Notes: generated by a model from the sequence alone, not told the origin. Shown: positions 25,400 to 35,827, numbered from the stretch's first letter. The stretch is 64,000 nt of DNA from Furfurilactobacillus entadae (GCF_045862745.1 NZ_BQXN01000001.1:1-64000); one strand, 5' to 3'. Made by a program: numbers and translations.

Positions 25400-25822
25400 T
25401 TAAATGATTTGTGTGCCGTTGAGCGTTGGAAAGCCATAAGAATGAACCAACTCTTCCCAGTTTTCGGGAAGCCGTTCATTTTCTTCAATAAAGTATTGGC
25501 TTAACAAGGCAACGGAAAACTCATCGGCCTGTTCTTCCAGTGAAGAACGTCCGTGTAATGCCGTTGTATAGTAACCAATGAGACCTTCTTGCAGCACAAT
25601 GTGACCGAGTTCATGGGCCATAACGAAGTATTGCTTGGGTGTGCGGTTAATTGCGTCATTGAGCAAAATAACCGGTGCGTCCTGATCGTAAACAACTTTG
25701 CCCAGTGGGTATTTTCCAATGTTGACCCAGTCAACCTGAATATTCAGCAATTCAGCGATCCGAAACGGGTCAGCTGTCTTGTATTTTTTTGTCATGTATT
25801 TCGTGATTTCTTTAATGTCCAA
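25400..25822 (-). CDS. ImmA/IrrE-type metallopeptidase
   Basis: The 140-residue protein has the zinc motif HELGH at residues 70-74 (VMAHELGHIVLQ), as in ImmA of ICEBs1 and phage proteases that cleave the partner repressor on DNA damage. The start is TTG 25822 preceded by AGGGG. It lies 11 bases after the XRE repressor gene, the usual repressor-peptidase order. It probably inactivates that repressor. Whether it still matters is doubtful since the prophage structural genes are broken. Confidence 0.87.
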   Translation of the reverse strand: MDIKEITKYMTKKYKTADPFRIAELLNIQVDWVNIGKYPLGKVVYDQDAPVILLNDAINRTPKQYFVMAHELGHIVLQEGLIGYYTTALHGRSSLEEQADEFSVALLSQYFIEENERLPENWEELVHSYGFPTLNGTQII

Positions 25823-25833
25823 GTAATCAGCCC

Positions 25834-26193
25834 CTAGTTGTGTTTATGGCGCTTCCAGAAGATTGTTTCCATCGCCACGCGTAATTGTGCTTGTTCATCC
25901 TCCGTTAAATCATCACCTTCATAGGTCATTGATCCTTCATTAGAGGAGAGGAATTCTGCGAGATCTTGCCGATCCTGCTCATCAGCCCACGCGGGTGTTT
26001 GATGATTGTTCAGCAGGTAGTCGACGGTCACGTTAAAGTACTGCGCAATTTTCACGAGGGTGCTGGTGTCTGGTTCATTACGGTTATTCTCAATGTGAGA
26101 ATAGGTCGCCCGGCTAATGGCTAAATCCGCGGCAACTTGGTTTTGGGTCTTCTGCTGTTCATTGCGAAGGGCTTTGATTCGATCACCAAGCAT
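25834..26193 (-). CDS. XRE-family prophage repressor (CI-like)
   Basis: The 119-residue protein has an N-terminal helix-turn-helix (about residues 5-60; NQVAADLAISRATYSHIENNRNEP region) followed by YFNVTVDYLL and a short acidic C-terminal part. AGGAG precedes the ATG. It is divergent from the ArpU-type gene across a 230-base region carrying four near-identical palindromes, which are its probable operators. The partner peptidase gene follows it. Confidence 0.88.
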   Translation of the reverse strand: MLGDRIKALRNEQQKTQNQVAADLAISRATYSHIENNRNEPDTSTLVKIAQYFNVTVDYLLNNHQTPAWADEQDRQDLAEFLSSNEGSMTYEGDDLTEDEQAQLRVAMETIFWKRHKHN

Positions 26194-26234
26194 AGTGTGA
26201 CTCCTAACGTCTGATAGTTTATGAACTCAGTATA

Positions 26235-26398
26235 GATACAAAATGTACCAGTTTCAAGTGTAGATACTTTTTGTATCTGATTTTAGTTGACGATACAAAA
26301 AGTATCAGTTATGCTAATCAGTGTTAATTAACAGCAAGCTCATTCAAAAATAGAATGACGGAGAAATTTTTTTAAATATTTTTGATACAAAATGTATC
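26235..26398. promoter_or_regulatory. Four repressor operators (GATACAAAAWGTATC)
   Basis: Four 15-bp sites are seen: GATACAAAATGTACC (26235-26249), GATACTTTTTGTATC (26263-26277), GATACAAAAAGTATC (26292-26306) and GATACAAAATGTATC (26384-26398). Three are perfect inverted repeats in the five outer bases, and the first has one changed end base. They lie between the divergent repressor and ArpU-type genes, the layout of a lysis/lysogeny switch. Binding by the adjacent XRE protein is inferred. Confidence 0.85.
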
Positions 26399-26426
26399 CG
26401 AAACTAAAACGGAGGTCCTTAAAAAG

Positions 26427-26942
26427 ATGAATGATCAGGAAGTTGACGACATGTACCCAGAAATCGACGATAAACAAACCATAAAAAACGCCCGTGATTT
26501 CTTTACGCATAAGTTACCACGATTTCAGCGAATGAGTGGTTGGCAATTAAAGGAAAGTTTGCGATCACCCGTCTTTGATGGCATGCCGAAGGGCCAGTCA
26601 AACCAAAATGGTGCAGAGAAGGCGTTGTTAGATCGGTTAGAACAATTGGACGAGGAAGCGGATGGACATTTAGTTAATGCGGGTCGGATCGTTTTGGCGA
26701 CAGTTGAGGCCATTAAACAATGTGATCCCACCATGCGGACGATGTTAATTGGAACCTATGTGCTACACCAGTCACAGACGTACATAATGACACATAGCGG
26801 TTATGAGGAGTCCCAGTACCGGGTGAAGAAACGGGAAGCCTATCTCCAATTTGCGGATTACTTTGAACGGACGCGAAGGGAGTGCCATGCTGGTTATCCC
26901 AGTTTGCTAGCTTATGAGGATCGTCGTTCAATCGTCGGTTGA
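26427..26942 (+). CDS. ArpU-family phage transcriptional regulator
   Basis: This 171-residue protein resembles ArpU/RinA-type regulators that activate late phage genes. Seen features are the N-terminal ARDFFTHKLPRFQRMSG segment, a helical middle (ALLDRLEQLDEEAD) and a C-terminal part with YEESQYRVKKREAYLQFADYF suggesting a helix-turn-helix. ATG 26427 is used because GGAGGTCC lies 12 bases upstream; the longer frame starts inside operator 4. Downstream are terminase genes, as in intact phages. Confidence 0.75.
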   Translation: MNDQEVDDMYPEIDDKQTIKNARDFFTHKLPRFQRMSGWQLKESLRSPVFDGMPKGQSNQNGAEKALLDRLEQLDEEADGHLVNAGRIVLATVEAIKQCDPTMRTMLIGTYVLHQSQTYIMTHSGYEESQYRVKKREAYLQFADYFERTRRECHAGYPSLLAYEDRRSIVG

Positions 26943-27130
26943 CCGTCGCAGGTTCATCGGTTTTTAGGGAAAAAGGGCGTTATATTGGTATCGTACCAAA
27001 ACAACAAAGGAGCGTCCCTGGCCCCAAACTTCAATTTAAGCGAAACGACTGATTTTCCATGCGGAAAGTTGGTCGTTTTCATTTGCTCAAAAAGGTGATT
27101 GGGACACGGGTAATGAGGAGGTGATTAATC

Positions 27131-27328
27131 ATGAGTCAAATGATCAAAACGGCATACGGATATGTCAGTTTAACTGAGGCAGCCATTTGTGCTGATTTGG
27201 AAGGATGGCTTCAAAAAAAGCGGCATCAACAACCTTGTTCAAATGAAGAACAACGCCGCACGATTGCTAAGGACCGTTCACAAACTGCGACACGCAATGA
27301 TCCGTTAAAAAATGAGCAGGGGGCATAA
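27131..27328 (+). CDS. Small prophage protein, unknown function
   Basis: This 65-residue basic, hydrophilic protein starts at ATG 27131 after a strong GAGGAGGTG. I do not recognise it. It lies between the ArpU-type regulator and the terminase small subunit, where short unknown or HNH-related genes are common in phages. It has no HNH motif. The preceding 26943-27130 carries no gene I can support. Confidence 0.5.
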   Translation: MSQMIKTAYGYVSLTEAAICADLEGWLQKKRHQQPCSNEEQRRTIAKDRSQTATRNDPLKNEQGA

Positions 27329-27337
27329 GAATATGTA

Positions 27338-28092
27338 ATGGCTGATAAGAAGCAATTTGAGCTGGCCGAACAAGATTACCAGGCAGGAATGACCTATCCG
27401 GCAATTGCTCAAAAAGTATGGCGTGGCTGTGAACACAGTGCGGTCGTGGAAATATCGTCATGGGTGGGCGCATGCTGAGCACGTTTTAGAACAGCAACCG
27501 CAGGCCACGACGAAAAAGATTGTTGCTGACGTTGCGGATAACGGCACCCTTAATGGATAAGCAAAAGTTATTTTGCCTTCACTATTTACAGTCGTTTAAC
27601 GCAACCAAGGCGTATCAACAGGCATACAACGTGGGCTATAAGACGGCGATGGCAAGCGGATCACGGCTGTTGAATAATCCAAAAATCACGGCGGAATTGA
27701 AACAGTTAAAGCAAATTCGCCAGGAAGCGGAGGCGCTAACAGCCGAAGATGTGTTACATGAACTAAAGCGGCAGGCGTTTGCTGATCTCGGCGATTACAT
27801 TGAGTTTGCGACTCGTGAAGAGGCGGCCACAACAAAACGTGACGCCAATGCGGCGACAAAACACTCTTATGTCTATTTGAAGGATCAGGCAGATGTTGAC
27901 ACGTCCCTGCTTAAATCCGTCAAGGTGGGCAAAGACAGTGTGGTTGTGGAGTTAGCTGATAAGCAACGGGCACTGTTTGAACTTCTTAAACACCTGGAGC
28001 CAACAGCCACAGCATCAGCACAACCACAACCAATTATTGTTGACGACATTCATGCCGAACAAATGGGAGTTAACGATGATGAAGAAACTTAG
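27338..28092 (+). pseudogene. Phage terminase small subunit, two frameshifts
   Basis: The N-terminal part from ATG 27338 (MADKKQFELAEQDYQAG) enters a helix-turn-helix but shifts at an A5 run (27411-27415). One A too many breaks the expected AQKYGVAVNTVRSWKYR, which continues in the next frame to about 27558. A second shift between about 27520 and 27555 leads into the third frame, with DKQKLFCLHYLQSFNATKAYQQAY, typical of the terminase-2 family, and then to TAA at 28092. The intact protein would bind pac/cos DNA for packaging. Both shifts look like single-base insertions. Confidence 0.8.
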
Positions 28093-29346
28093 TGAGCTTG
28101 TGGCGCCATCTTTCTACCGGCTGCACGATGACTTACGGCAACACGCCCACCTTGATTATTGGCTGAAGGGTGGCCGGGGATCGACCAAATCATCCGTCAT
28201 TTCCTTAGAAATTGTGTTGGGCACATTATGAATGATCGTGACGCAAACGCGGTGGTGTTACGAAAGGTGTACGGCACAATTCGTGAGTCATCGTTTGAGC
28301 AGTATCTTTGGGCAATTGATTGTTTAGGTGTGTCCGCGCTGTGGAAAGCGTCGATGAGCCCAATGCAATTGACGTACGTTCCGACAGGGCAGCAGATTCG
28401 ATTTAAGGGTGCCGATAAACCGGAGAAAATTAAGTCACAAAAATTTCGCCACGGTTATATGAAGTTTAAACAGTACGAAGAGGTCACCGAATTTCGGGGC
28501 ATGCGCGAGCTGCGTAGCATCAACCAGTCGTTGGATCGTGGTGGGACGGACATCATAACGTTTTATAGTTATAACCCACCGGAATCGCAAAATAACTGGG
28601 TGAACCAGGCTGTTGAACAGGCAAAACGACGTGCAGATACACTGGTGAGTGCAACGACTTATTTGACGGTGAATCCAGAATGGCTCGGCAATAAGTTTAT
28701 TGCGGATGCAGCGCAACTGAAACGAGACAACGAGAAGGCCTATCGCCATGAGTATTTAGGTGAGGTCACCGGGACGGGCGCCGAGGTCTTCGGGAATTTA
28801 GAGCAACGTGAGGTGACATTGGCAGAGCGAGTGGTGTTTGACCGCTACACGTTTGGCCTTGATTTCGGCTTTGCCCATGATCCGCTGGCGTTTGTTGTGA
28901 CACATTATGATAAAAAACACCGGATCCTGTATCTATTGAACGAAGTGTACCAGGTTGGGATGACCAATCGCCAAGCGGTCGCAGCGATTGAATCACTAAA
29001 TGAAATGAATGATCCCATTATTGGTGATGCCGCCGAACCCCGGACAATTAATGAATTTAATGAACTAGGGTTGAAAATTACGGGGGCAAAGAAGGGGCCA
29101 GGTTCCGTTGAACATGGAACCAAGTGGTTGGCCGATTTGACCAAAATCGTGATTGATCCGCTGATGTGCCCAAATGCTGCCCGTGAATTTAGTGGTTACG
29201 AACTAGATCGTGACGTGAACGGAAACTTTAAGGCGGGCTATCCTGATCGGGATAACCACGCTATTGACGCAGTTCGTTACGCCATGAATGATGTGATGAA
29301 CGATAACGGCACGTTAAAAATAACAAACCTAGGAGGCCGATTTTGA
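28076..29346 (+). pseudogene. Phage terminase large subunit, frameshifted
   Basis: The N-terminal frame (ATG 28076 or 28079) encodes KKLSELVAPSFYRLH and the Walker A-like GGRGSTKS, then ends at TGA 28229-28231. The rest (NDRDANAVVLRKVYGTIRES onward to 29346) continues one base out of frame. It contains the nuclease-domain acidic residues (GLDFGFAHDP, IIGDAAEP, DNHAIDAVRYAM). The shift near 28220 separates the ATPase P-loop from the remainder, so no active packaging motor can be made without repair. It overlaps the terminase small gene and the portal gene. Confidence 0.85.
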
Positions 29347-30805
29347 GTCAATTTACTTACGGTGGAAACACGTATAGCTATAGTGGAACGGCCACGATCG
29401 ACGATAATGGTACTTTTTTGGTGGCCGAAACGAATACTGACGGTCAACCGCATGTCTTGACGGCCGCTGATCTGGCATTCTTCTTGCAAGAGCACCAGCA
29501 CACGGTCATGAGACAAAATGCAAAGTTACGGCGCTACTATAAAGGTGACCACGACAAAATTCGCAATGTCCGCGGTAAGGCGGCATGGAAACCGAACAAC
29601 AAATTACCAATCAACTTCCCCAAAAAATTGGTGGATACGTTTGATGGTTACTTTGCCGGAACGCCAGTCAAGGTTGACGTTGCGCCAACGGGGGACGATC
29701 AACAGGACGTTGTGACAGCGGATAAATTTCTGGCCACGTTTAATAAACTAAACGATGTTCCACAAACAATTTTTCAACTTGCGAAAGAAACGTCCATTGT
29801 TGGGCGGGCGTACGCCTACTTATATCAAGGGCCGGACAGTCAAACACACTTGGCTTCGTTACGCGGTGAAGACGGATTTGTGATTTATTCCATGAATATT
29901 GACCGCACACCACTGTATGCCGTTCGGCTCGTCCGGATGAATCCACAAACGCAAACATACATCGTGGATGTTATGACGGCTGATGGAATCGTTGAGCAAT
30001 TTGATGTTGCAAGCCTCCAGATCAATGATGAAGAGACACTTGGATTTGAGCCCGTGCCAATCAGTTATGGCATTGTTCCCATGATCGAGTTTAATGCTGA
30101 TGATGAGCGAATGGGCTTGTACGAAGCGGCGACGGGATCGACCTTGCTATTTCAGAGAAGGCTAATGATGTCAGCTACTTTGGCGATTCCATGCTTGAAA
30201 TTATTAACTTCAACATTGCGGATGATGATTTGCATAATTTGAAGGATAACCGGGTGTTTAAGAGAAACAGTCCGGCAGATCGACCAGCAGAAGTGAAGTT
30301 TTTGGAGAAGCCTAGTAATGACCAAACGCAGGAAAATTTATTAAGTCGGTTAGTTGATTATCTCTATCAAACCACCGGGGTAGTCAACATTGATGATCAG
30401 GATTTTACGAATGCAGCGAGCGGGAAATCACTCGATCACAAGTTACTGACGATGACCAACAAGGCGGACGCAAAGGCAGCAAAGTTTACTGAATCATTGA
30501 TGCGTCTGTATGGGGCATTACTGCGCTTTAATGGGTTCGATGAACTGGTGACCAACCTGCGAATCAAGTTTATTAAGACGGTTCCACACAGTTTGACAGA
30601 TGAGGCAACAGCGCTGGTGAGTCTCGTTCCCGTGATTGAAGCTGGCTTATTATCAAAAGAAACGGCGTTGTCCCTGTTTAGCTTTATTGAAGATCCGGCG
30701 GCGGAATTAGTTAAAGTTCATAACGAAAAGCAAGAACAGGCACGGATGGTTATGGGGCCAACAGGTGATGACAACCTGTCTGATGGCAGAAAATTAACAG
30801 AATAA
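29343..30805 (+). pseudogene. Phage portal protein (SPP1 gp6 type), frameshifted
   Basis: The start is TTG 29343 after GGAGGCC. The first 265 or so codons match the SPP1-type portal family (NKLPINFPKKLVDTFDGY, SIVGRAYAYLYQG, MIEFNADDERMGLYEA). The frame is lost around 30130-30160, where a short deletion appears to have removed part of the helix after MGLYEA. The sequence resumes in another frame with SEKANDVSYFGDSMLEIINFN and continues to TAA 30805. The full length would be about 487 residues. An IS3 element begins 31 bases later, replacing all downstream phage genes. Confidence 0.85.
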
Positions 30806-30836
30806 GACAAAGCACGTAGGAAGCCAAAATCTGATG

Positions 30837-31900
30837 TGAACCTCCAGAGTTGGACAAAAGCAAACTCTGGGGGTTTTACTATGACTAAATATAATTATGA
30901 ATTTAAAGCAAAAATTGTTGCTGAATGCTTAGCAGGCATTGGTAGTAAGACATTGACCCACGGATACAACATTCCAAATGGACAAATAATTATCGACTGG
31001 GTTAAGAAATTCCAAAAGTATAGCGTCGAAGGATTAGAAGTTAACCATAGGAGACAGATCTATTCTAGTGACTTTAAGCAACAAGTATTAAACTGGATGA
31101 AACAGCATCAGACTTCCTATAGAGTAACTGCGTTACATTTCAACATACCAAGTGCTTTAAGAATCCTATCTTGACAGACGTAGTTCGAACAATTTGGCAA
31201 TGAAGGCCTGCGTGCGCGGAAATGAGGACGTCCAGCAATGGCAAAACATAAACGACCAGCACCAGTTTCTAATGATAATTTAGAAGCGCTAAAGAAGTTA
31301 AAGAAGTTACGCGAAAAGAAGTTAATGTTAAGAATTGAGAATGCTTACCTAAAAATAGATGCCTTAGATCGGGAAGAAGAAGCTCGAGAAAAATCGCACA
31401 AAACAGCACATAACTAAGGCAAATTTTTCGAGTTTCTTTAGCACTCGTTCTCCGGATAGTTCACCTGTCACGGAGCACTTACTATTACGCTAGACAAGTC
31501 GGCACGAATACAACCGATGTGAGTAAATTTCGCTATGGTTGCTAAATAAAGTAGCGGTATGCTCGTACTGCACGGCTGTGCGTACAGACCAGAGCTTTCA
31601 ATACCAGAATACCGTTTGGCGAAAGGTGCTCAGACAACACCATGTCTTTCAGAGTATGTCCCGGAAGGAAACATGTTTGGACAACGTTTCGATGGAATCA
31701 TTCTTTCACATCATGAAGGCTGAACTATTTGACCAGACTTATACAACTAAGGATTCTTTGATTCAAGCAACGACTGAATGGTTGGATTATTACAACCAAC
31801 GCCGAATTAAAACCAAATTAAAGGGCAGGACGCCGGTTCAATACCGACAGCTTGCCCTTCAATCAGTCGCTTAATATACATGCCCAACTTAATGGGTTCA
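30837..31900 (+). mobile_element. Degenerate IS3-family element (IS150-like), second type
   Basis: The ends are TGAACCTCCAGAGTTGG at 30837 and its imperfect inverse CCAACTTAATGGGTTCA ending at 31900. OrfA begins ATG 30881 (KYNYEFKAKIVAECLAG, helix-turn-helix) and is intact to 31174, but its C-terminal part and the leucine-zipper region (LKKLKKLREKKLMLRIENAYLK) have shifted frames. OrfB retains only the C-terminal part (about 31565-31874: SMSRKETCLDNVSMESFFH..., with the final DDE Glu). The central catalytic region is deleted. The length of 1064 bp is short for the group. No matching target duplication is visible at the two flanks (ATG and CTT), suggesting a rearrangement. Confidence 0.8.
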
Positions 31901-32064
31901 CTTTGAGTTGAGTTTTTTAATTTGGCACAGTTAAGCTATAAAAGCTTTGATATCAATTATCAGTCTAATAAATATGTTGACATATTTATAAAAAAGTATT
32001 GTTCGGTTGAGACAAGTTTGATATATTAATCCGTTACATATCTTTTTAGAAAAGTGGGTTGAAC

Positions 32065-32829
32065 ATGATTTTTATTATTTTTTTATTTATTGCTGGCATT
32101 ATTGCTGGGATTATCAGTACTGTGACCGGGATGGCGTCTTTAGTTTCTTATCCCATGTTGTTAGCGGCTGGGTTATCACCCGTGGTTGCTAATGTTACAA
32201 ATACAACTGGTTTAGTTTTTGCCGGTTTTAGCTCGGGAATTTCATCACGCCAAGAATTAAAATATAACTATCGGGATCTGTTTTGGATCTCTCCACTAAT
32301 TGTAATCGGAGGTGTAATTGGCAGTGTTTTACTTTTAGTTTTTCCAAATGATGTTTTTGAAAAAATTGTTCCATTTATGATTTTTGCAGTTGCGATCGTT
32401 TTTGCTGTTCAGCCACGTCTACGTTTGGATGATGCTGTGGCATTAGATGGTTACGTTCCTGTCAAGAAAACGCTAACCACTGTTGTTCTTGTTTTTTTAA
32501 TTGGCGTTTATGGTGGTTACTTTGGTGCGGCAGCAGGTGTTTTTACTCTCTTGGTTTTTTCAGAAACTCCTGGGCTCAGGCTGACTGTTGCTAACGCAAT
32601 CAAAAATGTTGCTGGTGGAATGGCTAACCTTGTTGCAACAATTATTTTCATTTTTTCCGGTAAGGTCCAATGGTCAGCAGCTATTCCAATGGGGGTGGGC
32701 TTCTTTGTTGGAGGATATATCGGTCCAAAAATTGCACGGTATATGCCAGCTAAGTTACTACGTTGGTTGATTATTATCGGGGCATTAATCTTAGCAGGAA
32801 ATATGTTTTATGGTGCATTCATTCGATGA
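32065..32829 (+). CDS. TauE/SafE family membrane permease
   Basis: This 254-residue protein has about eight hydrophobic spans and the two TauE/SafE repeats (GIISTVTGMASLVSYPMLL near the N-terminus; GVYGGYFGAAAGVF in the middle). Members export sulfite, sulfoacetate or related organic anions, but the substrate here is unknown. ATG 32065 is chosen; an in-frame TTG two codons earlier is less likely. The ribosome site (AAAGTGGG) is only moderate. It is isolated between an IS and decayed genes. A second, more divergent member of the family is at 54939. Confidence 0.85.
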   Translation: MIFIIFLFIAGIIAGIISTVTGMASLVSYPMLLAAGLSPVVANVTNTTGLVFAGFSSGISSRQELKYNYRDLFWISPLIVIGGVIGSVLLLVFPNDVFEKIVPFMIFAVAIVFAVQPRLRLDDAVALDGYVPVKKTLTTVVLVFLIGVYGGYFGAAAGVFTLLVFSETPGLRLTVANAIKNVAGGMANLVATIIFIFSGKVQWSAAIPMGVGFFVGGYIGPKIARYMPAKLLRWLIIIGALILAGNMFYGAFIR

Positions 32830-32871
32830 ATAGAGATGGTGATTTTTTCTTATTGAGGCTTTAGGAAGAAG

Positions 32872-33069
32872 TTAATGGGCTTCCTCTTGGCTAATCCCCA
32901 GCTCAATTCGTTTCATAGTTGACGGCCACTTAGCCTTACCAACTGCATTAAATTCAAACACTAGTTGCGTCTGCTTGTGCATTGGTTGGATCCAGCAATA
33001 ATGTGCACGGCTTGATGGGATTAAACCGGCAGTCAATTGATGACGTGATTTATCCCGGTCAAGTTTTAG
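32872..33069 (-). pseudogene. C-terminal fragment of an unidentified protein
   Basis: An open minus-strand frame of 65 codons ends in TAA at 32872 and contains KAKWPSTMKRIELGIS near its end. It has no start codon or ribosome site and slightly overlaps the end of the DJ-1/PfpI pseudogene. It looks like the tail of a longer gene, family not recognised. Confidence 0.3.
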
Positions 33070-33889
33070 TTAAGTGTTCATAATAAGTCTTAGCCAATTT
33101 ATGGGCATCGCCGGGCCATCGGGACGAAATATAATTACGGTCAACCACAACCAGTGAATGTTTGGTGTCGGTAGCCGTGTCACGTGTGAAGGGATGACTG
33201 CTATGAATGAAATTGGCTGGGTTTGCTAACATCGATTTAACCTCGTTCTCAACGGTCTCTGGATACGTTCGGTAGTAATCACAAAGCCACAACCGCGTTA
33301 GCTGATAAGCACTAAGTTTCTGAAGGTTAAGCAGGCTGGCCGTTTTATAATCTGTAAGAACAAAATGGCCCGTGGCGGGGAACGTTGCTCGAGCAGCGGC
33401 TATCGTTCCGTGACAGATTGCACCAACCAGTTTTTTAGTTGTTAAAAAACTGTGCGATTACTCGACGTAAAATAGTGGAGTCTAAGTAAACACGTATCCT
33501 TTGTCATGACCGCTGGGTAGCAACAGGCCATCATATTTAGCGACACTGATGTCAGCGTATGCAAGTGGATGCTGAAAGGCAGGTGCCTTAATCATTGCTT
33601 GATATGCTGTTCGAATCGTGGTGTCAGCCATGAGAAAGTGCTTGAAAATTTCGAAACCACGTCCTGCTAATAACCGGTCGTCGGCCGCTGCTGGTGTTCC
33701 ATCAGGTGTGGTGAAGATGACTTTAATTTTCCTATCGGTTAAATATTGCCATGGAATGGTTGTCTTGGTGGGGTCAAAACCGTAAGCTGGTAGGGAAATA
33801 ATGACCATGAGTAAAACCAAAAAAATTTTGATAGGAATTTGGTGTTTTTTTAAAGGTAGCACGTTCGTTAACATATTAATACTTAACAT
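33059..33889 (-). pseudogene. DJ-1/PfpI family protein, frameshifted
   Basis: The first part (33889-33482) has an N-terminal hydrophobic segment, then KVIFTTPDGTPAAADDRLL and LLLPSGHDKG, typical of class I amidotransferase-like DJ-1/PfpI proteins. The frame is lost just after GHDKG. It resumes as DSTILRRVIAQFF, then shifts again at a T6 run near 33435 into KKLVGAICHGTIAAAR (nucleophile-elbow Cys in AICHG), and continues to TGA at 33059-33061. At least two indels therefore break the gene. Members act as chaperones, glyoxalases or hydrolases. The hydrophobic N-terminus suggests a membrane-tethered form. Confidence 0.75.
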
Positions 33890-33925
33890 TGCTTATGCGG
33901 GTAGTTGTGGTGTGGCAGGAACCGG

Positions 33926-34199
33926 AGAACATTTTCTAATGATGATTCAGAAACGCTAAAGAAGCGTAAGAAAAGCGCACAAATCGTCACAAAACGAAGG
34001 CAGATAGTTCGAATTTCGCTAAAACTACTTTTGATGCCTCTGATGGCCTGCTTATTGATAGCTGACCTGTTTTTCAAAGCATGGTAGATTGACTTGGCGA
34101 TGATAATCGATGCCGAGTTAAAACCAAATTAAAAGGCAGATCACCAGTTCAATACCAGCAATGCGCCTTTCAATTAGTTGCTTAATTTAATTGTCCAAC
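33926..34199 (+). mobile_element. Scraps of the IS150-like element
   Basis: The stretch 33926-33975 resembles the OrfA/OrfB junction at 31263-31310 of the IS at 30837 (TTTCTAATGAT...GAAACGCTAAAGAAG). The stretch 34115-34175 encodes VKTKLKGRSPVQYQQ, the OrfB C-terminus, and TTGTCCAACTTAA matches the damaged right end. The middle is deleted. The end abuts the stop codon of the next (minus-strand) surface-protein fragment. Confidence 0.65.
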
Positions 34200-34761
34200 T
34201 TAACGACTTCTCTTCTTAATAACAAAGAACGTCGTTACGCCAGCTAAGATAGCAATGCCAATAATGCTGGTTGTGTAATCAATAGCAGCGGTGCTTGGTA
34301 GGCTAGCGTGACGAGGTGTGTCACTTTTATTACTTTGTTTAGGTGATGTTGTTGAGGAACTACTTGAAGAAATACTCTGATATGGAACAACGGTCCTTGC
34401 TTGACTGCTGGTAGTGTTTGACTGTGAGCTGCCGGTTGCTGAGGATGATTGACCATTTGATGTCACACTTAAGCTATCAACGTTTTTTGAGCTTGATGAT
34501 GAGCTTCCAGAACTACTCGAACTTGAAGAAGTAGTAGGGGCGTAAGTGACCGTAACAACGTTGGCACCGTCTTTAGCAACTTTATAGGAAGTTGGTTGAT
34601 TTGCTGAAATCGTGTAGCCGTCAGAACTTGGTTGATCGATCGTGATGATGCGGCTAAATTTAGTGGCAATCCTCTTAGAACCTAAATTTTTACCATCAGT
34701 AGACACGTAGTTAATAGTTACAGTTTCATCGTTAGGAATTAAAACACTGAAGAAGGTTGTG
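34200..34761 (-). pseudogene. C-terminal remnant of MucBP/LPxTG-type surface protein (LPSTA anchor)
   Basis: The fragment begins with part of a MucBP-like domain (ETVTINYVSTDGKNLGS ... GANVVTVTYAPT). It continues through a long Ser-rich linker to LPSTA, a hydrophobic span and the charged tail KKRSR. No start codon or signal peptide is present; upstream sequence is an IS fragment from about 34762. It is paralogous to 260-568, with the same HASLPST lead-in and the same membrane span apart from a few residues. The fifth residue of the motif is Ala instead of Gly. Confidence 0.7.
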
Positions 34762-35113
34762 TTCGAACCGCGTCTGCTAAGATAGGGTTATTGAAGCACT
34801 TGGTATGTTGAAATGTAACGCAGTTACTCTATAGGAAGTCTGGTGCTGTTTCATCCAGTTTTATACTTGTTGCTTAAAGTCACTAGAATAGATCTGTTTT
34901 CTATGAGTAACTTCTAATCCTTCAACATCATACATTTGAAATTTGTTAACCCAGTCAATAATTATTTGTCTATTTGGAATATTGTATCTGTGGGTCAATG
35001 TCGTACTACCAATGCCCGCCAAATATTCAGTGACAATTTTTGCTTTAAATTCATAATTATATTTAGCCATAGTAGAACCCCCAGAGTTAGATTTTGTCCA
35101 ACTCTGGGGGTTC
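34762..35113 (-). mobile_element. IS150-like fragment: left end and OrfA start
   Basis: On the minus strand the tip TGAACCCCCAGAGTTGG starts at 35113. A hairpin and T-run follow, then ATG at about 35070 and MAKYNYEFKAKIVTEYLAG, matching OrfA of the element at 30837. A stop after DFKQQV and loss of homology near 34762 show it is truncated. Confidence 0.75.
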
Positions 35114-35774
35114 ACTTCACCAACGTCGAATTTTCCGATAATAGCCATTTGGAAAAAATTTCATGTGAATTTGATCGTACTGCTTGTTGTAAATGTCCAC
35201 GAGCATGTCACTTTTGAGACTTTTATTAGGGGCAATGGCGCTCGTGTTGCCGTCCATAATGTCTGCAAAATCTTCAATGGCTGTGGGATCGTCGTCAAAT
35301 TCACGATCAACCTGCCAGTCAATGAATTGGTCTGACGTCGTTTTTCCTTTTGAGCGTTGCATATGACGATTTAATCGTTTGACAGCTTCCTTGGCGGTAG
35401 CCTATGCATTCGCGTTTGAAAAATGACTGGTTGCTTTAACAAGCTCTGTGGCGTCAGCACGACCAGTGGCGAGAGATTCTTTGGTGGGTTCCTCGTAGGC
35501 GTTACGAATCCTGTTGATGTCATTCACGATGGTTTGAGTTCGTCGGTAATCACTTCGTCAAATTCGGTACCCGGCGTACTTGGCTGTAGCAACTGGGCCA
35601 GCGATTCCAAACCCAAGGGCCAACACAAACATGATGCTCGTTAACGGTAATGCTCAGGCCCCGGTGCGCCCGTTTTTGAATAAGTTCAACAAGCATCCAG
35701 ATTCCCAGACCGAATGTTGCGAGTCCAAATAAAATGGTGAATAAGATGCAAAAAAGATAAAAGCTAAATGCCAT
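35114..35774 (-). pseudogene. Membrane protein gene broken by frameshifts and truncated by IS
   Basis: The start is ATG 35774 after GGAGG (MAFSFYLFCILF...), giving one or two hydrophobic spans. A shift near 35640 is needed to reach FVLALGFGIAGPVATAKYAGY (second membrane span). Another shift near 35570 leads to a soluble part (TIVNDINRIRNAYEEPTKES), which has an in-frame TAG near 35399 and ends at the IS tip with KTTSDQFIDWQVDREFDDD. I do not recognise the family. It is the last gene of a minus-strand run of three membrane-protein genes (36721 to 35114). Confidence 0.5.
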
Positions 35775-35827
35775 GTGTGCCTCCAAAAAATGCTGGCCCC
35801 AAAAGGTACCAGCAAGAAAATTAACGT

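Noticed and set aside
33905..34087. A 60-codon plus-strand gene
   Set aside because: Its middle matches the OrfA/OrfB junction of the nearby IS and it has no ribosome site.
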